From Clostridiales bacterium (lineage in GTDB: Bacteria > Bacillota > Clostridia > Lachnospirales > Lachnospiraceae), in assembly GCA_018372435.1 (NCBI GenBank), contig JAHAJA010000004.1, positions 124,001 through 188,000 on the forward strand: a DNA stretch of 64,000 bases, read 5' to 3'. Every line of letters starts with the position of its first letter. Positions within the stretch are counted from its first letter, which is position 1. Made by a program: the position numbers and the translations under genes. Below the pieces are notes generated by a model that saw only the letters and a list, made by a program, of their open reading frames with translations, had not been told where the DNA came from and made no database searches. This document shows, in pieces, positions 19,510 to 29,740 of the stretch.

Positions 19510-22500
19510 ATGGCTGAAGTAGCATGGACGAGTGATCAGCAGAAGGTAATTGATCTTAGAAATCGGAATATCTTAGTTTCGGCAGCAGCAGGGTCTGGTA
19601 AGACAGCAGTACTTGTTGAGCGTATTATTAAGATGATTTCAGAGGGAGAGAATCCTGTTGATGTAGACAAGCTTTTGATTGTAACCTTTACCAATGCAGC
19701 GGCAGCAGAGATGCGAGAGAGAATCTTACAGGCTATTGAGAAGAAGCTAGATAGTATGCCTGATAACAAGCATCTACAGAAGCAGATGATGCTAATTCAT
19801 AGTGCGCAGATTACAACCATCCATAGTTTTTGCCTGAATGTAATACGAAATCACTTTAATGTGATCGACTTAGACCCTTCTTTTCGTATTGCCGATGAAG
19901 CAGAACTTACCCTTCTTCGTGCCGATGTAATCGAGGAGTTATTAGAGGATCGTTATGAGAAGGCAGAAGAAGATTTTACTACGTTCGTAGAATGTTATGC
20001 GAGCGGAAAGTCAGATGCTGCTTTGGAAGACTTAGTTCTACAGTTGTATCATTTTTCTATGAGTTATCCATGGCCTATGGATTGGTTAGAATCACAAAAG
20101 GAGTCCTTTCGTTTGGATTCTGTAGAGAGCTTGCAAGAAACGGAGTGGATGAAAGGATTACTTAATTATATCAAATCCATGACAGGTGATTTGATGTGTC
20201 GTAATGAACAAGCTAGAGAGATTGCTAATAGCATAGGTGGTCCTTATATGTATGATGAGGCTTTACAGGAGGATCAGTTAATGATTCGTGAGCTAATGGA
20301 GGCAGAATCCTATCATCAGTATTCGGAAGTTCTAGAAAACCTTAAGTGGAAGGCATTGTCTCGTAAGAAAGATGAGGATGTAGATTCTACGAAGAGAGAG
20401 CAAGTAAAAGCAATCCGTGATGAAGTGAAGAAAGCGGTTGTTGATATCAAGAAGAATTATTTTTATCAATCGGAAGAAGAGATGTTAACAGACTTACAGA
20501 AGGTAGCACCTGTTATGAAAGTTCTAATTGATCTAACCGTGGAATTCGCAGAACGTTATGCTGGGGCCAAAGAAGAGAAGAACTTGGTTGATTTCAATGA
20601 CTTGGAGCATTTCGCACTTAACATACTTGTAAAGAAGGAAGAGGGAGTAGTTGTTCCATCGAATGTTGCAGATGATTTGAGTGAGTATTACGAGGAAATT
20701 TTAATTGATGAATATCAGGATAGTAACTTAGTTCAGGAGACGATTCTAACAAGTATCTCTAAGGAAAGACTAGGAAGAAACAATCTGTTCATGGTTGGTG
20801 ATGTTAAGCAGAGCATCTATAAGTTCCGCCTTGCTAGACCAGAGCTGTTCATGGAGAAATTCCATACCTATTCCCTTGAAGAAGGTACAAAGCAAAGAAT
20901 TGATTTACATGCAAACTTTAGAAGTCGAGCGGTAGTTCTTGCTTGCACCAATTATATCTTCGAACAGATTATGACGAAGCAATTAGGTAATATCGATTAT
21001 GATGACGATGCAGCGCTAAATCCCGGAGCTGTGTTTGAACCTTGCGATGATAGAATCTCTACAACGACGGAAGTCTTGCTTGTAACGGACGAAGAGTTTG
21101 ATCAGAAGGAAGAACTTTTAGCTAACGCGGATAAAAATCAAAGTAGTGAGAGTGAAAGTGGTATAGAGAATAATGATGGGAAAACAGAAGTTAGGAAAGA
21201 AACTAAGAAAGAAACTAAGATAGAGAAGACAGAACTTGATAAAGAGCAAGAAGAATATACAGCTAGGGAGCTTGAGGCAAGGGCAATTGGACTTAGAATT
21301 AAAGAATTAATTCAACCTGAAACAGGACTTAAGGTATGGAATAAAGAGAAGAAATGTTATGAGACTGCTAGATACCGTGACATAGTAATACTACTTAGAA
21401 CGATGAGTGGTTGGTCTCAGACTTTCGCAGATACACTTATGTCAATGGGCATCCCAGCCTTCTCCGATACCCAATCGGGCTATTTCTCTACAATAGAGAT
21501 TCGTACAATCCTTAATATGTTACGTGTTATTGATAATCCAAGACAAGATATTCCGCTAACAGCAGTATTGCATTCGAAGATGGTAGGTCTAACTTCAACG
21601 GATTTAGCGATTATTCGTGGTGTCAAAGATGATTGTGATATGTATGATGCAGTGAAGTATTATGTACAGATGTATCAAGCGACAGCCAATCATTATTCTG
21701 TTGAAGATTCTAATACTGATTTTATTAAAGATACTGATAAAGACATTGATACTACTTTAATTAAAGATACTAATACTGTATTTACAGAAGATAATAGGAA
21801 CCTGAAAGCAGCAAGTTATATCGTAGAAACGTCAGAGCTTGATAATCGAATCAATGAGGAAATCGGAAGTAAACTTATAATATTCTTTAATCGATTAGAA
21901 AATTACAGGGAGTGTCTAGCCTATACACCAATCCATGAATTGATCTGGTTAGTAATTAGGGATACTGGCTATTACAATTATGTATCTGCGATGCCAGCAG
22001 GGGATCGTCGTAAAGCGAATATTGACATGTTAATTGAGCGTGCAGTCCAATATGAAGCTACAAGTTACCATGGTCTCTTTCAGTTTGTACGCTATATCGA
22101 GAAGCTGCATAAGTATGATATTGACTTCGGAGAGGCTGTAACGGTAGGGGAAGGCGAGAATACAGTTCGTATCATGAGTATTCATAAGAGTAAAGGTCTT
22201 GAATTCCCAGTTGTATTCGTAGCGGGTATGAGCAAAGTATTCAACAACCAAGATGCAAGAAGCAAACTAGTTATTCATCCGGACCTGGGAATTGGTCCAG
22301 ATTATGTGGACCCGGACCTTCGTATCAAGTCACCAACACTTTTGAAGAAATTCATCCAAAAGAGAATCGTACTTGAAAACCTTGGTGAGGAGCTTCGTGT
22401 TCTATATGTTGCATTAACTCGTGCCAAGGAGAAATTAATTCTTACAGGATATGTACCATCAGTAGGAGATAAACTGAAGAAATGGTCAGACACAAAAGAT

Positions 22501-23691
22501 CAGACCAACCGTTCGTTACTGTTTCAAAAATTAGCGGGAGCAGGGAATTATTTTGATTGGGTGATGCCTTCTTTAGTAAGACATAAGGACTGCAACTGCT
22601 TACTACAGCAGTATAATATTCTACCTGGAGTGAATCTTGAACCGAATAAGGAACGTGATGCAGAGGCTAATTTTGAAATTAAAACAATAGATGTACTTCG
22701 TACTGTTGAAGAGGAAGTGGCGAGACAACTTGTCAACACAGATAAGAAACAGCGGCTATTACAATGGGATGCAGAGCAGGTGTATGATGAGAGCATTAGA
22801 GAGGCTATTCATGAACAATTAGGTTTTGAATATCCCTATGCCAATGAAGTGAAATTACATGCTAAGGTTACGGTATCAGAATTGAAGAAGTTGGGGCAGA
22901 TGATTGATGATGAAGAAAATATGCAATTATTCAATTCTAATGACAGTAATTTAGTTGGTGAACCATCACCGTTGCAAGAAGCAAGTCGAATACATGAGAG
23001 CCAAATACATGAGCGTCAAATACAAGATGGAATGGAGGTATCAGTTCCATTAGAGTACCAAGAAGCAGAAAAGGAAGCACTAAGTCAGAGAGAGGATCTA
23101 TCAGAAGATCAAATTGAAGATATAGATAGCGAGCTACTTCCAAAATTTATGCTTGAGTCAGTACCTGTACAAGGTGCAAGAAGGGGTACCGTATACCACA
23201 AAGTACTGGAATGTATCCCGCTTCTTGATGAGCCGACTGTCGCAAAGATACAAGATGCTACTAGGCAGTTAGTAGAGAAGACAATACTTACAGAAGAAGA
23301 GGAAGCCGTGGTGAATCCGTATCAGATTGTAGCATTCATGAAATCAGATATTGCAAAACGTATGGAACTCGCAGGGAGACAAGGCAGGATACACCGTGAA
23401 CAGCAATTTGTATTCTCAATGAAGGCTAATGAGATCCGTCCAGACTTCATGAGCGAAGAACCTATTCTTGTACAAGGTATCATTGATTGTTTCTTTGAGG
23501 AAGATGGACAGATTGTTATCGTTGATTATAAGACGGACCATATTCCAAAGGAGAACGGAGAGGAGATTCTTCGTTCTAGATATAAAGTACAGTTAGATTA
23601 TTACCAAAGAGCCATAGAACAGACGACTGGGAAGAAAGTTAATCAAAGAATACTATATTCTTTTGCACTACAAAAGGAAGTTGAAGTATAG
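19510..23691 (+). CDS. addA: ATP-dependent helicase/nuclease subunit A
   Basis: 1393 residues, some 150 longer than typical AddA. Superfamily 1A helicase motifs are clear: Walker A SAAAGSGKTAVLVERI (about 24-39), VDFNDLEHFAL, LIDEYQDSN (Walker B), GDVKQSIYKFRLA, and VRIMSIHKSKGLEFPVVFVAG (motif V region). The C-terminal nuclease carries QIVIVDYKTDHIPKE (about 1333-1347). The extra length lies in three charged, low-complexity stretches at about 538-580, 730-765 and 1140-1210, between conserved blocks, and probably forms disordered surface loops. AAAGGAGGTGG precedes the ATG inside the end of addB. Confidence 0.95.
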   Translation: MAEVAWTSDQQKVIDLRNRNILVSAAAGSGKTAVLVERIIKMISEGENPVDVDKLLIVTFTNAAAAEMRERILQAIEKKLDSMPDNKHLQKQMMLIHSAQITTIHSFCLNVIRNHFNVIDLDPSFRIADEAELTLLRADVIEELLEDRYEKAEEDFTTFVECYASGKSDAALEDLVLQLYHFSMSYPWPMDWLESQKESFRLDSVESLQETEWMKGLLNYIKSMTGDLMCRNEQAREIANSIGGPYMYDEALQEDQLMIRELMEAESYHQYSEVLENLKWKALSRKKDEDVDSTKREQVKAIRDEVKKAVVDIKKNYFYQSEEEMLTDLQKVAPVMKVLIDLTVEFAERYAGAKEEKNLVDFNDLEHFALNILVKKEEGVVVPSNVADDLSEYYEEILIDEYQDSNLVQETILTSISKERLGRNNLFMVGDVKQSIYKFRLARPELFMEKFHTYSLEEGTKQRIDLHANFRSRAVVLACTNYIFEQIMTKQLGNIDYDDDAALNPGAVFEPCDDRISTTTEVLLVTDEEFDQKEELLANADKNQSSESESGIENNDGKTEVRKETKKETKIEKTELDKEQEEYTARELEARAIGLRIKELIQPETGLKVWNKEKKCYETARYRDIVILLRTMSGWSQTFADTLMSMGIPAFSDTQSGYFSTIEIRTILNMLRVIDNPRQDIPLTAVLHSKMVGLTSTDLAIIRGVKDDCDMYDAVKYYVQMYQATANHYSVEDSNTDFIKDTDKDIDTTLIKDTNTVFTEDNRNLKAASYIVETSELDNRINEEIGSKLIIFFNRLENYRECLAYTPIHELIWLVIRDTGYYNYVSAMPAGDRRKANIDMLIERAVQYEATSYHGLFQFVRYIEKLHKYDIDFGEAVTVGEGENTVRIMSIHKSKGLEFPVVFVAGMSKVFNNQDARSKLVIHPDLGIGPDYVDPDLRIKSPTLLKKFIQKRIVLENLGEELRVLYVALTRAKEKLILTGYVPSVGDKLKKWSDTKDQTNRSLLFQKLAGAGNYFDWVMPSLVRHKDCNCLLQQYNILPGVNLEPNKERDAEANFEIKTIDVLRTVEEEVARQLVNTDKKQRLLQWDAEQVYDESIREAIHEQLGFEYPYANEVKLHAKVTVSELKKLGQMIDDEENMQLFNSNDSNLVGEPSPLQEASRIHESQIHERQIQDGMEVSVPLEYQEAEKEALSQREDLSEDQIEDIDSELLPKFMLESVPVQGARRGTVYHKVLECIPLLDEPTVAKIQDATRQLVEKTILTEEEEAVVNPYQIVAFMKSDIAKRMELAGRQGRIHREQQFVFSMKANEIRPDFMSEEPILVQGIIDCFFEEDGQIVIVDYKTDHIPKENGEEILRSRYKVQLDYYQRAIEQTTGKKVNQRILYSFALQKEVEV

Positions 23692-23771
23692 AAAACATCT
23701 ATTACTATTGTAGTCAAAATGATAGATATGTTATTAAGTCGTAGGTAATCATGATGGATACACATATGACT

Positions 23772-23814
23772 AAAAGAAGGGATTCTGTTAAAGAAGAATT
23801 CCCTTCTTTTTTGC
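23772..23814 (+). terminator. Terminator after addA
   Basis: AAAAGAAGGGA pairs with TCCCTTCTTTT and is followed by T residues. Confidence 0.85.
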
Positions 23815-23896
23815 CGTTTTGCATATTTTTGGCATATAGGGCTATACTCTAGAAAATATAATTTTTAAAAGATATTATAATAAAGGAGTATGGAGT

Positions 23897-24115
23897 ATGT
23901 CAAAAAAAATAGTAGCAATTGATTTAAATAACATAAAGCCAGAGGAGCAATTAAAGTACGAGGTAGCAGAAGAGTTAGGGCTACTTCCTAAAGTATTAGA
24001 TACTGGGTGGAAATCCTTATCGGCAAAAGAGTCAGGAAGAATCGGCGGAATTATAACAAAGAAGAAAAAACAGATGAAAGAGGAAGCACTGAATAATTCT
24101 GAACTTCGGGAATAG
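23897..24115 (+). CDS. Small acid-soluble spore protein, alpha/beta type
   Basis: 72 residues. LKYEVAEELGLLPKV (about 20-34) and LSAKESGRIGGIITKKKK (about 42-59) match the two helical halves of alpha/beta SASPs, which coat and protect spore DNA. The Glu/Ile-type germination protease site is not obvious. AAGGAG precedes the ATG. A GCATA box at 23820 and TATACT near 23843 could belong to a forespore sigma-G promoter, but the match is loose. The protein is direct evidence for endospore formation. It is a divergent member, with a lysine-rich tail. Confidence 0.82.
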   Translation: MSKKIVAIDLNNIKPEEQLKYEVAEELGLLPKVLDTGWKSLSAKESGRIGGIITKKKKQMKEEALNNSELRE

Positions 24116-24146
24116 AAGGGTAAACTTCCAAGATGTTTACTAACAC

Positions 24147-24175
24147 TTGCGTTCATTCGCTATTGTGAGTATAAT
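24147..24175 (+). promoter_or_regulatory. Sigma-A type promoter for methyltransferase-hslO
   Basis: TTGCGT at 24147-24152, 17-base spacer, TATAAT at 24170-24175, 65 bases before the methyltransferase start. Confidence 0.65.
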
Positions 24176-24240
24176 GTCAATAGCAGAAAATCCATGTTTT
24201 CTATGATGATACATGGAGAGAAAGAAATGATGGTGACAAT

Positions 24241-25086
24241 ATGCAAGCATATACAGGGTTTGCCCAGGTCTATGATATGTTCATGGATAATATTCCATAT
24301 GATGACTGGTGCGAATATTTAAAGGAATTATTAGGCGAACATGGTGTTAAAGATGGTATAGTATTAGACCTTGGTTGCGGAACTGGTAATATTACATCAA
24401 GACTATCGAAGTCTGGATATGATATGATAGGAATCGACAATGCTGAGGACATGCTATCAATAGCCATGGAAAAAGCTATGGATGAAGAGGATTCTATTCT
24501 ATATCTTTTGCAAGATATGAGAGAATTTGAATTATATGGAACCGTGTCTGCAGTAGTTAGTATCTGTGATAGTATGAATTATATTATGGAAGAGGAAGAC
24601 TTACTTAAGGTATTCCAGTTGGTTAACAACTATCTTGATTCCAATGGTGTTTTCATCTTTGATATGAACACGGAATATAAATATAAGACAATTCTTGCAA
24701 ATAATACTATTGCAGAGAATCGTCCGAATGGAAGCTTTATCTGGGATAATTATTATTATCCAGAAGAGAGAATTAACGAGTATGATTTAACTATTTATGT
24801 GAAAGAAGACTTTGGTGAAGAAGAGGACTTCGATTCGTCTGGGGAGGATTCAGATTATGATGAATCCTATGAAGAAGAAGGACAAGTATTCTATCGTTTC
24901 GACGAGAAACACTATCAGAAAGCATATTCACTAGAAACGGTGAAAGCATTATTAGAGAAAGCGGGACTTGAGTTTGTGTGTGCATATGATGCATTTACAC
25001 ATAATCCAGCAACAGAAACAAGCGAAAGAATCTATATTGTTGCGAGAGAGACGCATCAAGAGAATAAATTCTATACAAACGAATAA
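24241..25086 (+). CDS. Class I SAM-dependent methyltransferase
   Basis: 281 residues. It opens with YTGFAQVYDMFMDNIPYDDW, typical of Firmicute methyltransferases beside hslO or RNA genes. Motif I is VLDLGCGTGNITSRLS (about 40-55), and the acidic SAM ribose residue lies in GIDNAEDML. An unusual run of acidic residues (about 188-220, EEEDFDSSGEDSDYDESYEEE) lies before the last strand pair; it is probably a flexible loop. The ribosome site is weak, so the start could also be the earlier ATG at 24228 if out-of-frame starts are excluded. The substrate is unknown. Confidence 0.82.
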   Translation: MQAYTGFAQVYDMFMDNIPYDDWCEYLKELLGEHGVKDGIVLDLGCGTGNITSRLSKSGYDMIGIDNAEDMLSIAMEKAMDEEDSILYLLQDMREFELYGTVSAVVSICDSMNYIMEEEDLLKVFQLVNNYLDSNGVFIFDMNTEYKYKTILANNTIAENRPNGSFIWDNYYYPEERINEYDLTIYVKEDFGEEEDFDSSGEDSDYDESYEEEGQVFYRFDEKHYQKAYSLETVKALLEKAGLEFVCAYDAFTHNPATETSERIYIVARETHQENKFYTNE

Positions 25087-25099
25087 ACAGGAGGACACA

Positions 25100-25978
25100 A
25101 TGTCAGATTATATAGTTAGAGCAACAGCTGCAAATAGCCAGATTCGTGCGTTTGCAGTAACTTCAAGAGATTTAGTAGAGGAAGCAAGATCACGCCATAA
25201 TCTTAGCCCTGTTGCTACGGCAGCACTAGGAAGATTACTTACTGCTGGCAGTATGATGGGAAGTATGATGAAGAGTGAGAAAGACCTTCTTACATTACAA
25301 ATCAAATGTAGCGGTCCAATTGGTGGACTTACTGTTACAGCAGATTCAAAGGCTAATGTAAAGGGATATGTTGTTAATCCAGATGTTATGTTACCACCAA
25401 GTGAAAAAGGTAAATTAGATGTAGGGAAAGCACTTGATTTAGGTGTTATGAATGTAATTAAAGACATGGGATTAAAAGAGCCTTATGTTGGACAAACACA
25501 CCTTGTATCTGGTGAAATCGCAGAGGACTTAACATATTACTACGCAACAAGTGAACAAGTACCATCTTCTGTTGCACTAGGCGTATTAATGAATAAAGAT
25601 AATACAGTTAAACGTGCGGGTGGATTCATTATTCAATTAATGCCATTTGCTGATGAAGAAGTTATTGATAAGTTAGAGAAGAAAATCGGAGAGATTACTT
25701 CAATTACATCATTACTTGACCAAGATATGACGCCAGAGATGATTCTAGATTATGTATTAGGAGATTTCGGTGTAGAGATTCTCGACAAGGTGCCTACAAA
25801 ATTCGATTGTAACTGTTCAAAAGAACGTGTAGAGAAAGCCGTTGTTAGTATAGGAAAGAAAGAAATCCAAGAAATGATTAATGATGGAGAATCGATTGAA
25901 GTGAACTGCCATTTCTGTAATACACACTATAATTTCTCAATTGAAGAATTAAAGGATATCATTAAAAGAAGTAAGTAA
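25100..25978 (+). CDS. hslO: Redox-regulated chaperone Hsp33
   Basis: 292 residues from the ATG at 25100, with AGGAGG seven bases upstream; a longer reading overlapping the methyltransferase is not supported. The N-terminal domain starts SDYIVRATAANSQIRAFAV. The C-terminal zinc switch is CNC (in FDCNCSKER) and CHFC (in VNCHFCNTHYNF). Hsp33 is activated by oxidation of these four cysteines and holds unfolded proteins. It lies 13 bases after the methyltransferase stop, so the two are cotranscribed. Confidence 0.95.
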   Translation: MSDYIVRATAANSQIRAFAVTSRDLVEEARSRHNLSPVATAALGRLLTAGSMMGSMMKSEKDLLTLQIKCSGPIGGLTVTADSKANVKGYVVNPDVMLPPSEKGKLDVGKALDLGVMNVIKDMGLKEPYVGQTHLVSGEIAEDLTYYYATSEQVPSSVALGVLMNKDNTVKRAGGFIIQLMPFADEEVIDKLEKKIGEITSITSLLDQDMTPEMILDYVLGDFGVEILDKVPTKFDCNCSKERVEKAVVSIGKKEIQEMINDGESIEVNCHFCNTHYNFSIEELKDIIKRSK

Positions 25979-25992
25979 GACTATATTAGTGA

Positions 25993-26032
25993 TGCGCCTA
26001 TCGACATTTGTTGATGGGCGTTGTTACTTTTA
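25993..26032 (+). terminator. Probable terminator after hslO
   Basis: CGCCTATC pairs with GATGGGCG (25995-26020), followed by a T-rich TTGTTACTTTTAT tract. Confidence 0.6.
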
Positions 26033-26161
26033 TCTTTATAAAACTACCAATTAATTTAACTAACATATTAGTTGTTCATAAAAGGAACTATTCTTAGTCT
26101 AGGGAAAACTAAGAATAGTAAAAGGAAAAAGGAATAAATTCAAATAAAGAGGAGAATTAAT

Positions 26162-28279
26162 ATGAGAGAAAAATATGTTTTTGGTAGAAATGCATTCCGT
26201 ACCTTTGAAACTGGTATGGAGAAAGAATGGTTATTAACAAATGGAATTGGAGGGTTTGCTAATCAGTCGATTATCGGTGCAAACACTAGGATATATAGTG
26301 GATACCTTGTAGCGTCTTTGCATGCTCCTGTGGATAGAATGATGATATTTCCAGGAACTCACGAAGCTGTTACGATTTCAGGCAAAGAATACGATTTAAC
26401 TGCTCAAGAATACATAAAGGAATGGAAGAGAGGATATCAATATCTTAACCGATTTGAGTTAGATATTCTACCTACGTATACGTATCAAGTAGCAGATCTT
26501 TGTATTAAGAAAACAGTTGCCTTAGAATATGGCAAGAACACAAGCGTTGTATGCTATGAGATCGAGAATGGTATGGACCAAGCAACATTTGCAGTTACGC
26601 CAATGTTTACATATCGTGGATTCGGAGAGACAAGAGAACGGGCGAAGCTTGTGTTTGAGAAAGAGTTAAAAGTACAGAAGTTTATTAAGAACCCAGATAC
26701 GAAAGGCGTTAGGGAGAAGGAACCAAACAGTAATACAATAGAGCTAGAGGCTAAGAATCATGTGCTTCAATTAATACCAGAAGAAAATAAAGAAGTAACA
26801 ATCAAGTTCTATGCATCGGAAGGAAGGTATTATGACCGTGCTTGTAAGCCAGTATCTATGGCAACTCCGAATTATCTAATTGAGGAAAATCAAGTATATC
26901 CTATAGATAATCGAACTGGATTTTTAGGGGTAGATAATCATATTACGCCTTATGATGTTGTAGTGACACTTGCACCATATGAGAAGAAACGATTCTATGT
27001 GAAATGTACGGTAGAAGAATTAGATGACAAAGATGGATTTGTTATTGCTAAGGAATACCATCAAAGAATGACTAGATTAATGGATTTACTACCTTATGAC
27101 GATCGATTAGCGAGAAGACTGGCTTGGGGAGCAGATGCATTTATCGTAGATAGAGAGTCGACGGGACTTAAGACAATCCTTGCGGGGTATCCTTGGTTTG
27201 CAGATTGGGGAAGAGATACAATGATTGCGTTACAGGGCCTAACATTAGCAACGAGAAGATTTGACGATGCACGTTCGATTCTGGAATCCTTCTCAAGATA
27301 TGTGGATCAAGGAATGATACCGAATGTGTTTCCTGGTAATGCAAAGGAAGAACCAATGTACAATACCATAGATGCTTCCTTATGGTACTTCTATTCAGTA
27401 GATCGCTATCTAGAATATACAGGGGAAGAATCCGACTATACCTTTATTAAGGATAAGATTTATCCATATCTAAAGGAGATCATTAGTGCGTATAAGAAAG
27501 GAACTCGCTTTGGAATTCGTATGGATAGTGATTATCTCATTGAAGGGGGAAGTGACCTTGACCAATTAACGTGGATGGACGTACGTGTTGGAGATTTAGT
27601 TGTTACACCAAGACATGGGAAAGCTGTTGAAATCAACGCTTTATGGTACAACGCACTTAAAGTAATGGAAAAACTATCTGTGCATTATGGGGAAGAAGGA
27701 GACGAATATTGTGGATTAGCAGTCCATGTTAAGGACTCCTTTGTGGATAAGTTCTGGAATTCAAGTGCAAACTGCTTATATGATGTCATTGAGAAAAGAA
27801 ATGGTGAAGAAGTAGCAGATGATAAGATAAGGCCGAATCAGATTTGGGCAATCTCTCTACCATACACCATGTTAGATCGTGAGAAAGAGAAATTAGTAGT
27901 GCAAAGAGTATATCATGACTTATATACTCCTTATGGAATTCGTTCCTTATCTAGTGAAGACGTGGATTACAAGAGTCACTACATTGGTAAACTAATAAAT
28001 CGTGATCTTGCATATCATATGGGTACAAGCTGGGGATATATCTCAGGAGCCTTCATATCAGCATACTGTAAGGTGAACGATCATAGTAAGGAAGCTGTAC
28101 GTAAGGCAAAAGAGATGTGTGAGTATTTCGAAGACCATATGGAAGATGGCTGTCTTAGCGGTATTGCAGAAATCTTCGATGGTGATTTCACATGTACAAG
28201 TCGTGGTTGCTATACGCAAGCATGGAGTGTAGGTGAAGTACTGCGTGCGTACACAGAAGATGTATTACCTTATCTATAA
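26162..28279 (+). CDS. Glycogen debranching enzyme (amylo-alpha-1,6-glucosidase)
   Basis: 705 residues in two domains. An N-terminal beta-sandwich spans about 1-290 and opens with NGIGGFANQSIIGANTRIYSG, the bacterial GDE N-domain signature. A C-terminal (alpha/alpha)6 barrel of GH133 type spans about 310-700. GYPWFADWGRDTMIALQG (about 341-358) is the conserved catalytic-region motif, and EINALWYNALKVM follows. It hydrolyses alpha-1,6 branches of glycogen. It has its own AGAGGAG ribosome site and is monocistronic by spacing; no other glycogen genes are adjacent. Confidence 0.92.
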   Translation: MREKYVFGRNAFRTFETGMEKEWLLTNGIGGFANQSIIGANTRIYSGYLVASLHAPVDRMMIFPGTHEAVTISGKEYDLTAQEYIKEWKRGYQYLNRFELDILPTYTYQVADLCIKKTVALEYGKNTSVVCYEIENGMDQATFAVTPMFTYRGFGETRERAKLVFEKELKVQKFIKNPDTKGVREKEPNSNTIELEAKNHVLQLIPEENKEVTIKFYASEGRYYDRACKPVSMATPNYLIEENQVYPIDNRTGFLGVDNHITPYDVVVTLAPYEKKRFYVKCTVEELDDKDGFVIAKEYHQRMTRLMDLLPYDDRLARRLAWGADAFIVDRESTGLKTILAGYPWFADWGRDTMIALQGLTLATRRFDDARSILESFSRYVDQGMIPNVFPGNAKEEPMYNTIDASLWYFYSVDRYLEYTGEESDYTFIKDKIYPYLKEIISAYKKGTRFGIRMDSDYLIEGGSDLDQLTWMDVRVGDLVVTPRHGKAVEINALWYNALKVMEKLSVHYGEEGDEYCGLAVHVKDSFVDKFWNSSANCLYDVIEKRNGEEVADDKIRPNQIWAISLPYTMLDREKEKLVVQRVYHDLYTPYGIRSLSSEDVDYKSHYIGKLINRDLAYHMGTSWGYISGAFISAYCKVNDHSKEAVRKAKEMCEYFEDHMEDGCLSGIAEIFDGDFTCTSRGCYTQAWSVGEVLRAYTEDVLPYL

Positions 28280-28356
28280 AAGAGAGAATTTAGGGATAAC
28301 TATATATTTATATTTTAGGTAAAACATGGTATGATTCAGATAGAGATTTAATAAAT

Positions 28357-28398
28357 TGTGAAACTAAGAAGCTGTGTACATAGCTATAGTTTCACAAT
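28357..28398 (+). promoter_or_regulatory. Hairpin in the leader of the M42 peptidase gene
   Basis: ATTGTGAAACTA pairs with TAGTTTCACAAT, 34 bases before the peptidase start codon. No T run follows, so it may be a weak terminator of the preceding gene or a leader structure. Confidence 0.4.
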
Positions 28399-28431
28399 TA
28401 CTGTTAGAGTATAAGTAAAGGAGAACAAGAA

Positions 28432-29454
28432 ATGGAAACAGTAGAATATATTATTGAGACAATAGGTAAATTAGTAAATATTCCAAGTCCATCTGGATTT
28501 GCACATAAAGCGATTGCATTTGTGAAAGGGGAGGCAGAGGGGTTTGGATACTCTTGTAGTTTAAATCAAAAGGGTGGATTAGTGATTCATGTTCCAGGAA
28601 AATGTGAAGAAACCATCGGTCTTTCAGCACATGTAGATACATTAGGTGCAATGGTTCGCTCCATTAAGAGTGATGGAACAATCCGTTTTACAAGCGTTGG
28701 TGGTTATACAATGCAAAGTATAGAGGGAAGTTATTGTACAATTCATACAAGAGACGGAAGAGAATATGAAGGAACAATATTAGCCAATAGTCCATCAGTA
28801 CATACATTTGATGATGCTAGAACGCTTGAGAGAAAAGAAGCTAATATGCATATTCGTCTTGATGAGATTGTTAAGACAGAAGAAGATGTGAAGAACTTAG
28901 GAATCGATTCAGGTGATTATGTGAGCTTTGATCCTAAATTCAATTACACAAAATCAGGATTTGTGAAATCAAGACATCTTGATGATAAAGCAAGTGTCGC
29001 TGTATTATTAGGATTATTAAAGGAAATGTCAGAAGGTTCGTTACAACCACAGAAGACGATCGAGATTCTAATAAGTAACTACGAAGAAGTAGGTTTTGGT
29101 GCAAGTTATCTTCCTAAAGAAATCACAGAATTCGTAGCAGTTGATATGGGTGCACTTGGTGATGATCTAAATGGAACAGAATATGCAGTATCAATCTGTG
29201 CCAAAGATTCTTCAGGACCATATGATTATGAACTTACAACTCGCTTAATTAATATCGCGAAAGAGAAGAAACTTGACTACGCTATTGATATCTTCCCACA
29301 TTACGGTTCCGATGTATCAGCAGCACTACATGGTGGCAACGACATTAAGGGTGCGTTAATTGGACAAGGAATCCATGCTTCTCATGGTATGGAAAGAACA
29401 CATAAGAGTGCACTTCATAATACCTTAGAATTATTAAAAGGCTATGTTTTATAG
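28432..29454 (+). CDS. M42-family aminopeptidase (glutamyl/cellulase-M type)
   Basis: 340 residues, a cytoplasmic dinuclear-metal aminopeptidase. NIPSPSG appears at about 18-24, the first metal histidine and Asp in SAHVDTLGAMV (about 66-76), and the bridging Asp in SRHLDDKASVA (about 181-191). The catalytic Glu pair is in SNYEEVGFGA, a metal Asp in VAVDMGALGDD, and the last metal His in HASHGMERTHKS near the end. AAGGAG lies before the ATG. M42 enzymes form tetrahedral TET particles that trim peptides. A 284-bp hairpin repeat begins three bases after its stop. Confidence 0.92.
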   Translation: METVEYIIETIGKLVNIPSPSGFAHKAIAFVKGEAEGFGYSCSLNQKGGLVIHVPGKCEETIGLSAHVDTLGAMVRSIKSDGTIRFTSVGGYTMQSIEGSYCTIHTRDGREYEGTILANSPSVHTFDDARTLERKEANMHIRLDEIVKTEEDVKNLGIDSGDYVSFDPKFNYTKSGFVKSRHLDDKASVAVLLGLLKEMSEGSLQPQKTIEILISNYEEVGFGASYLPKEITEFVAVDMGALGDDLNGTEYAVSICAKDSSGPYDYELTTRLINIAKEKKLDYAIDIFPHYGSDVSAALHGGNDIKGALIGQGIHASHGMERTHKSALHNTLELLKGYVL

Positions 29455-29456
29455 TG

Positions 29457-29740
29457 TGCAAAACTCATTAAGTCTTTGAGCATGTTTCTAACCATGAACA
29501 CGATAACACAAAACACGCTACGTGCCTAAGTACTTCTAATAGTGCGTGCATATAATTATACCAAGTTCACGGAAGCGCCTTCAACATGACATCCTGTCAT
29601 GTTCAGGCTGGCTCGGCCTCCATGCCTCGCCTTCCTGATATAAGAGCACACACTAAGAAGTACTATAGGCCCTACGCTATCGTTTTTTAGTTATAGTGTT
29701 CAGCTTAGAAACATGGGGCGAATGTATTGAGAGTTTTGCT
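29457..29740 (+). repeat. 282-bp hairpin repeat, copy 1
   Basis: Terminal inverted repeats GCAAAACTC (29458) and GAGTTTTGC (to 29739). Near-complementary arms run inward: CATGTTTCTAA with TTAGAAACATG, and AAGTACTTCT with AGAAGTACT. A local hairpin around CAACATGACATCCTGTCATG and the shared core GTTCAGGCTGGCTCGGCCTC lie near the middle. It is non-coding and begins three bases after the peptidase stop. The same orientation is used by the copy at 48478. Confidence 0.88.

Noticed and set aside
22937..23143. Minus-strand ORFs inside addA, and similar ORFs opposite other genes
   Set aside because: They are shadows of the coding frame with no ribosome site or recognisable protein pattern.
24968..25099. 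Longer start for hslO
   Set aside because: It would overlap the methyltransferase by 119 bases and lacks a ribosome site; the ATG at 25100 has AGGAGG.
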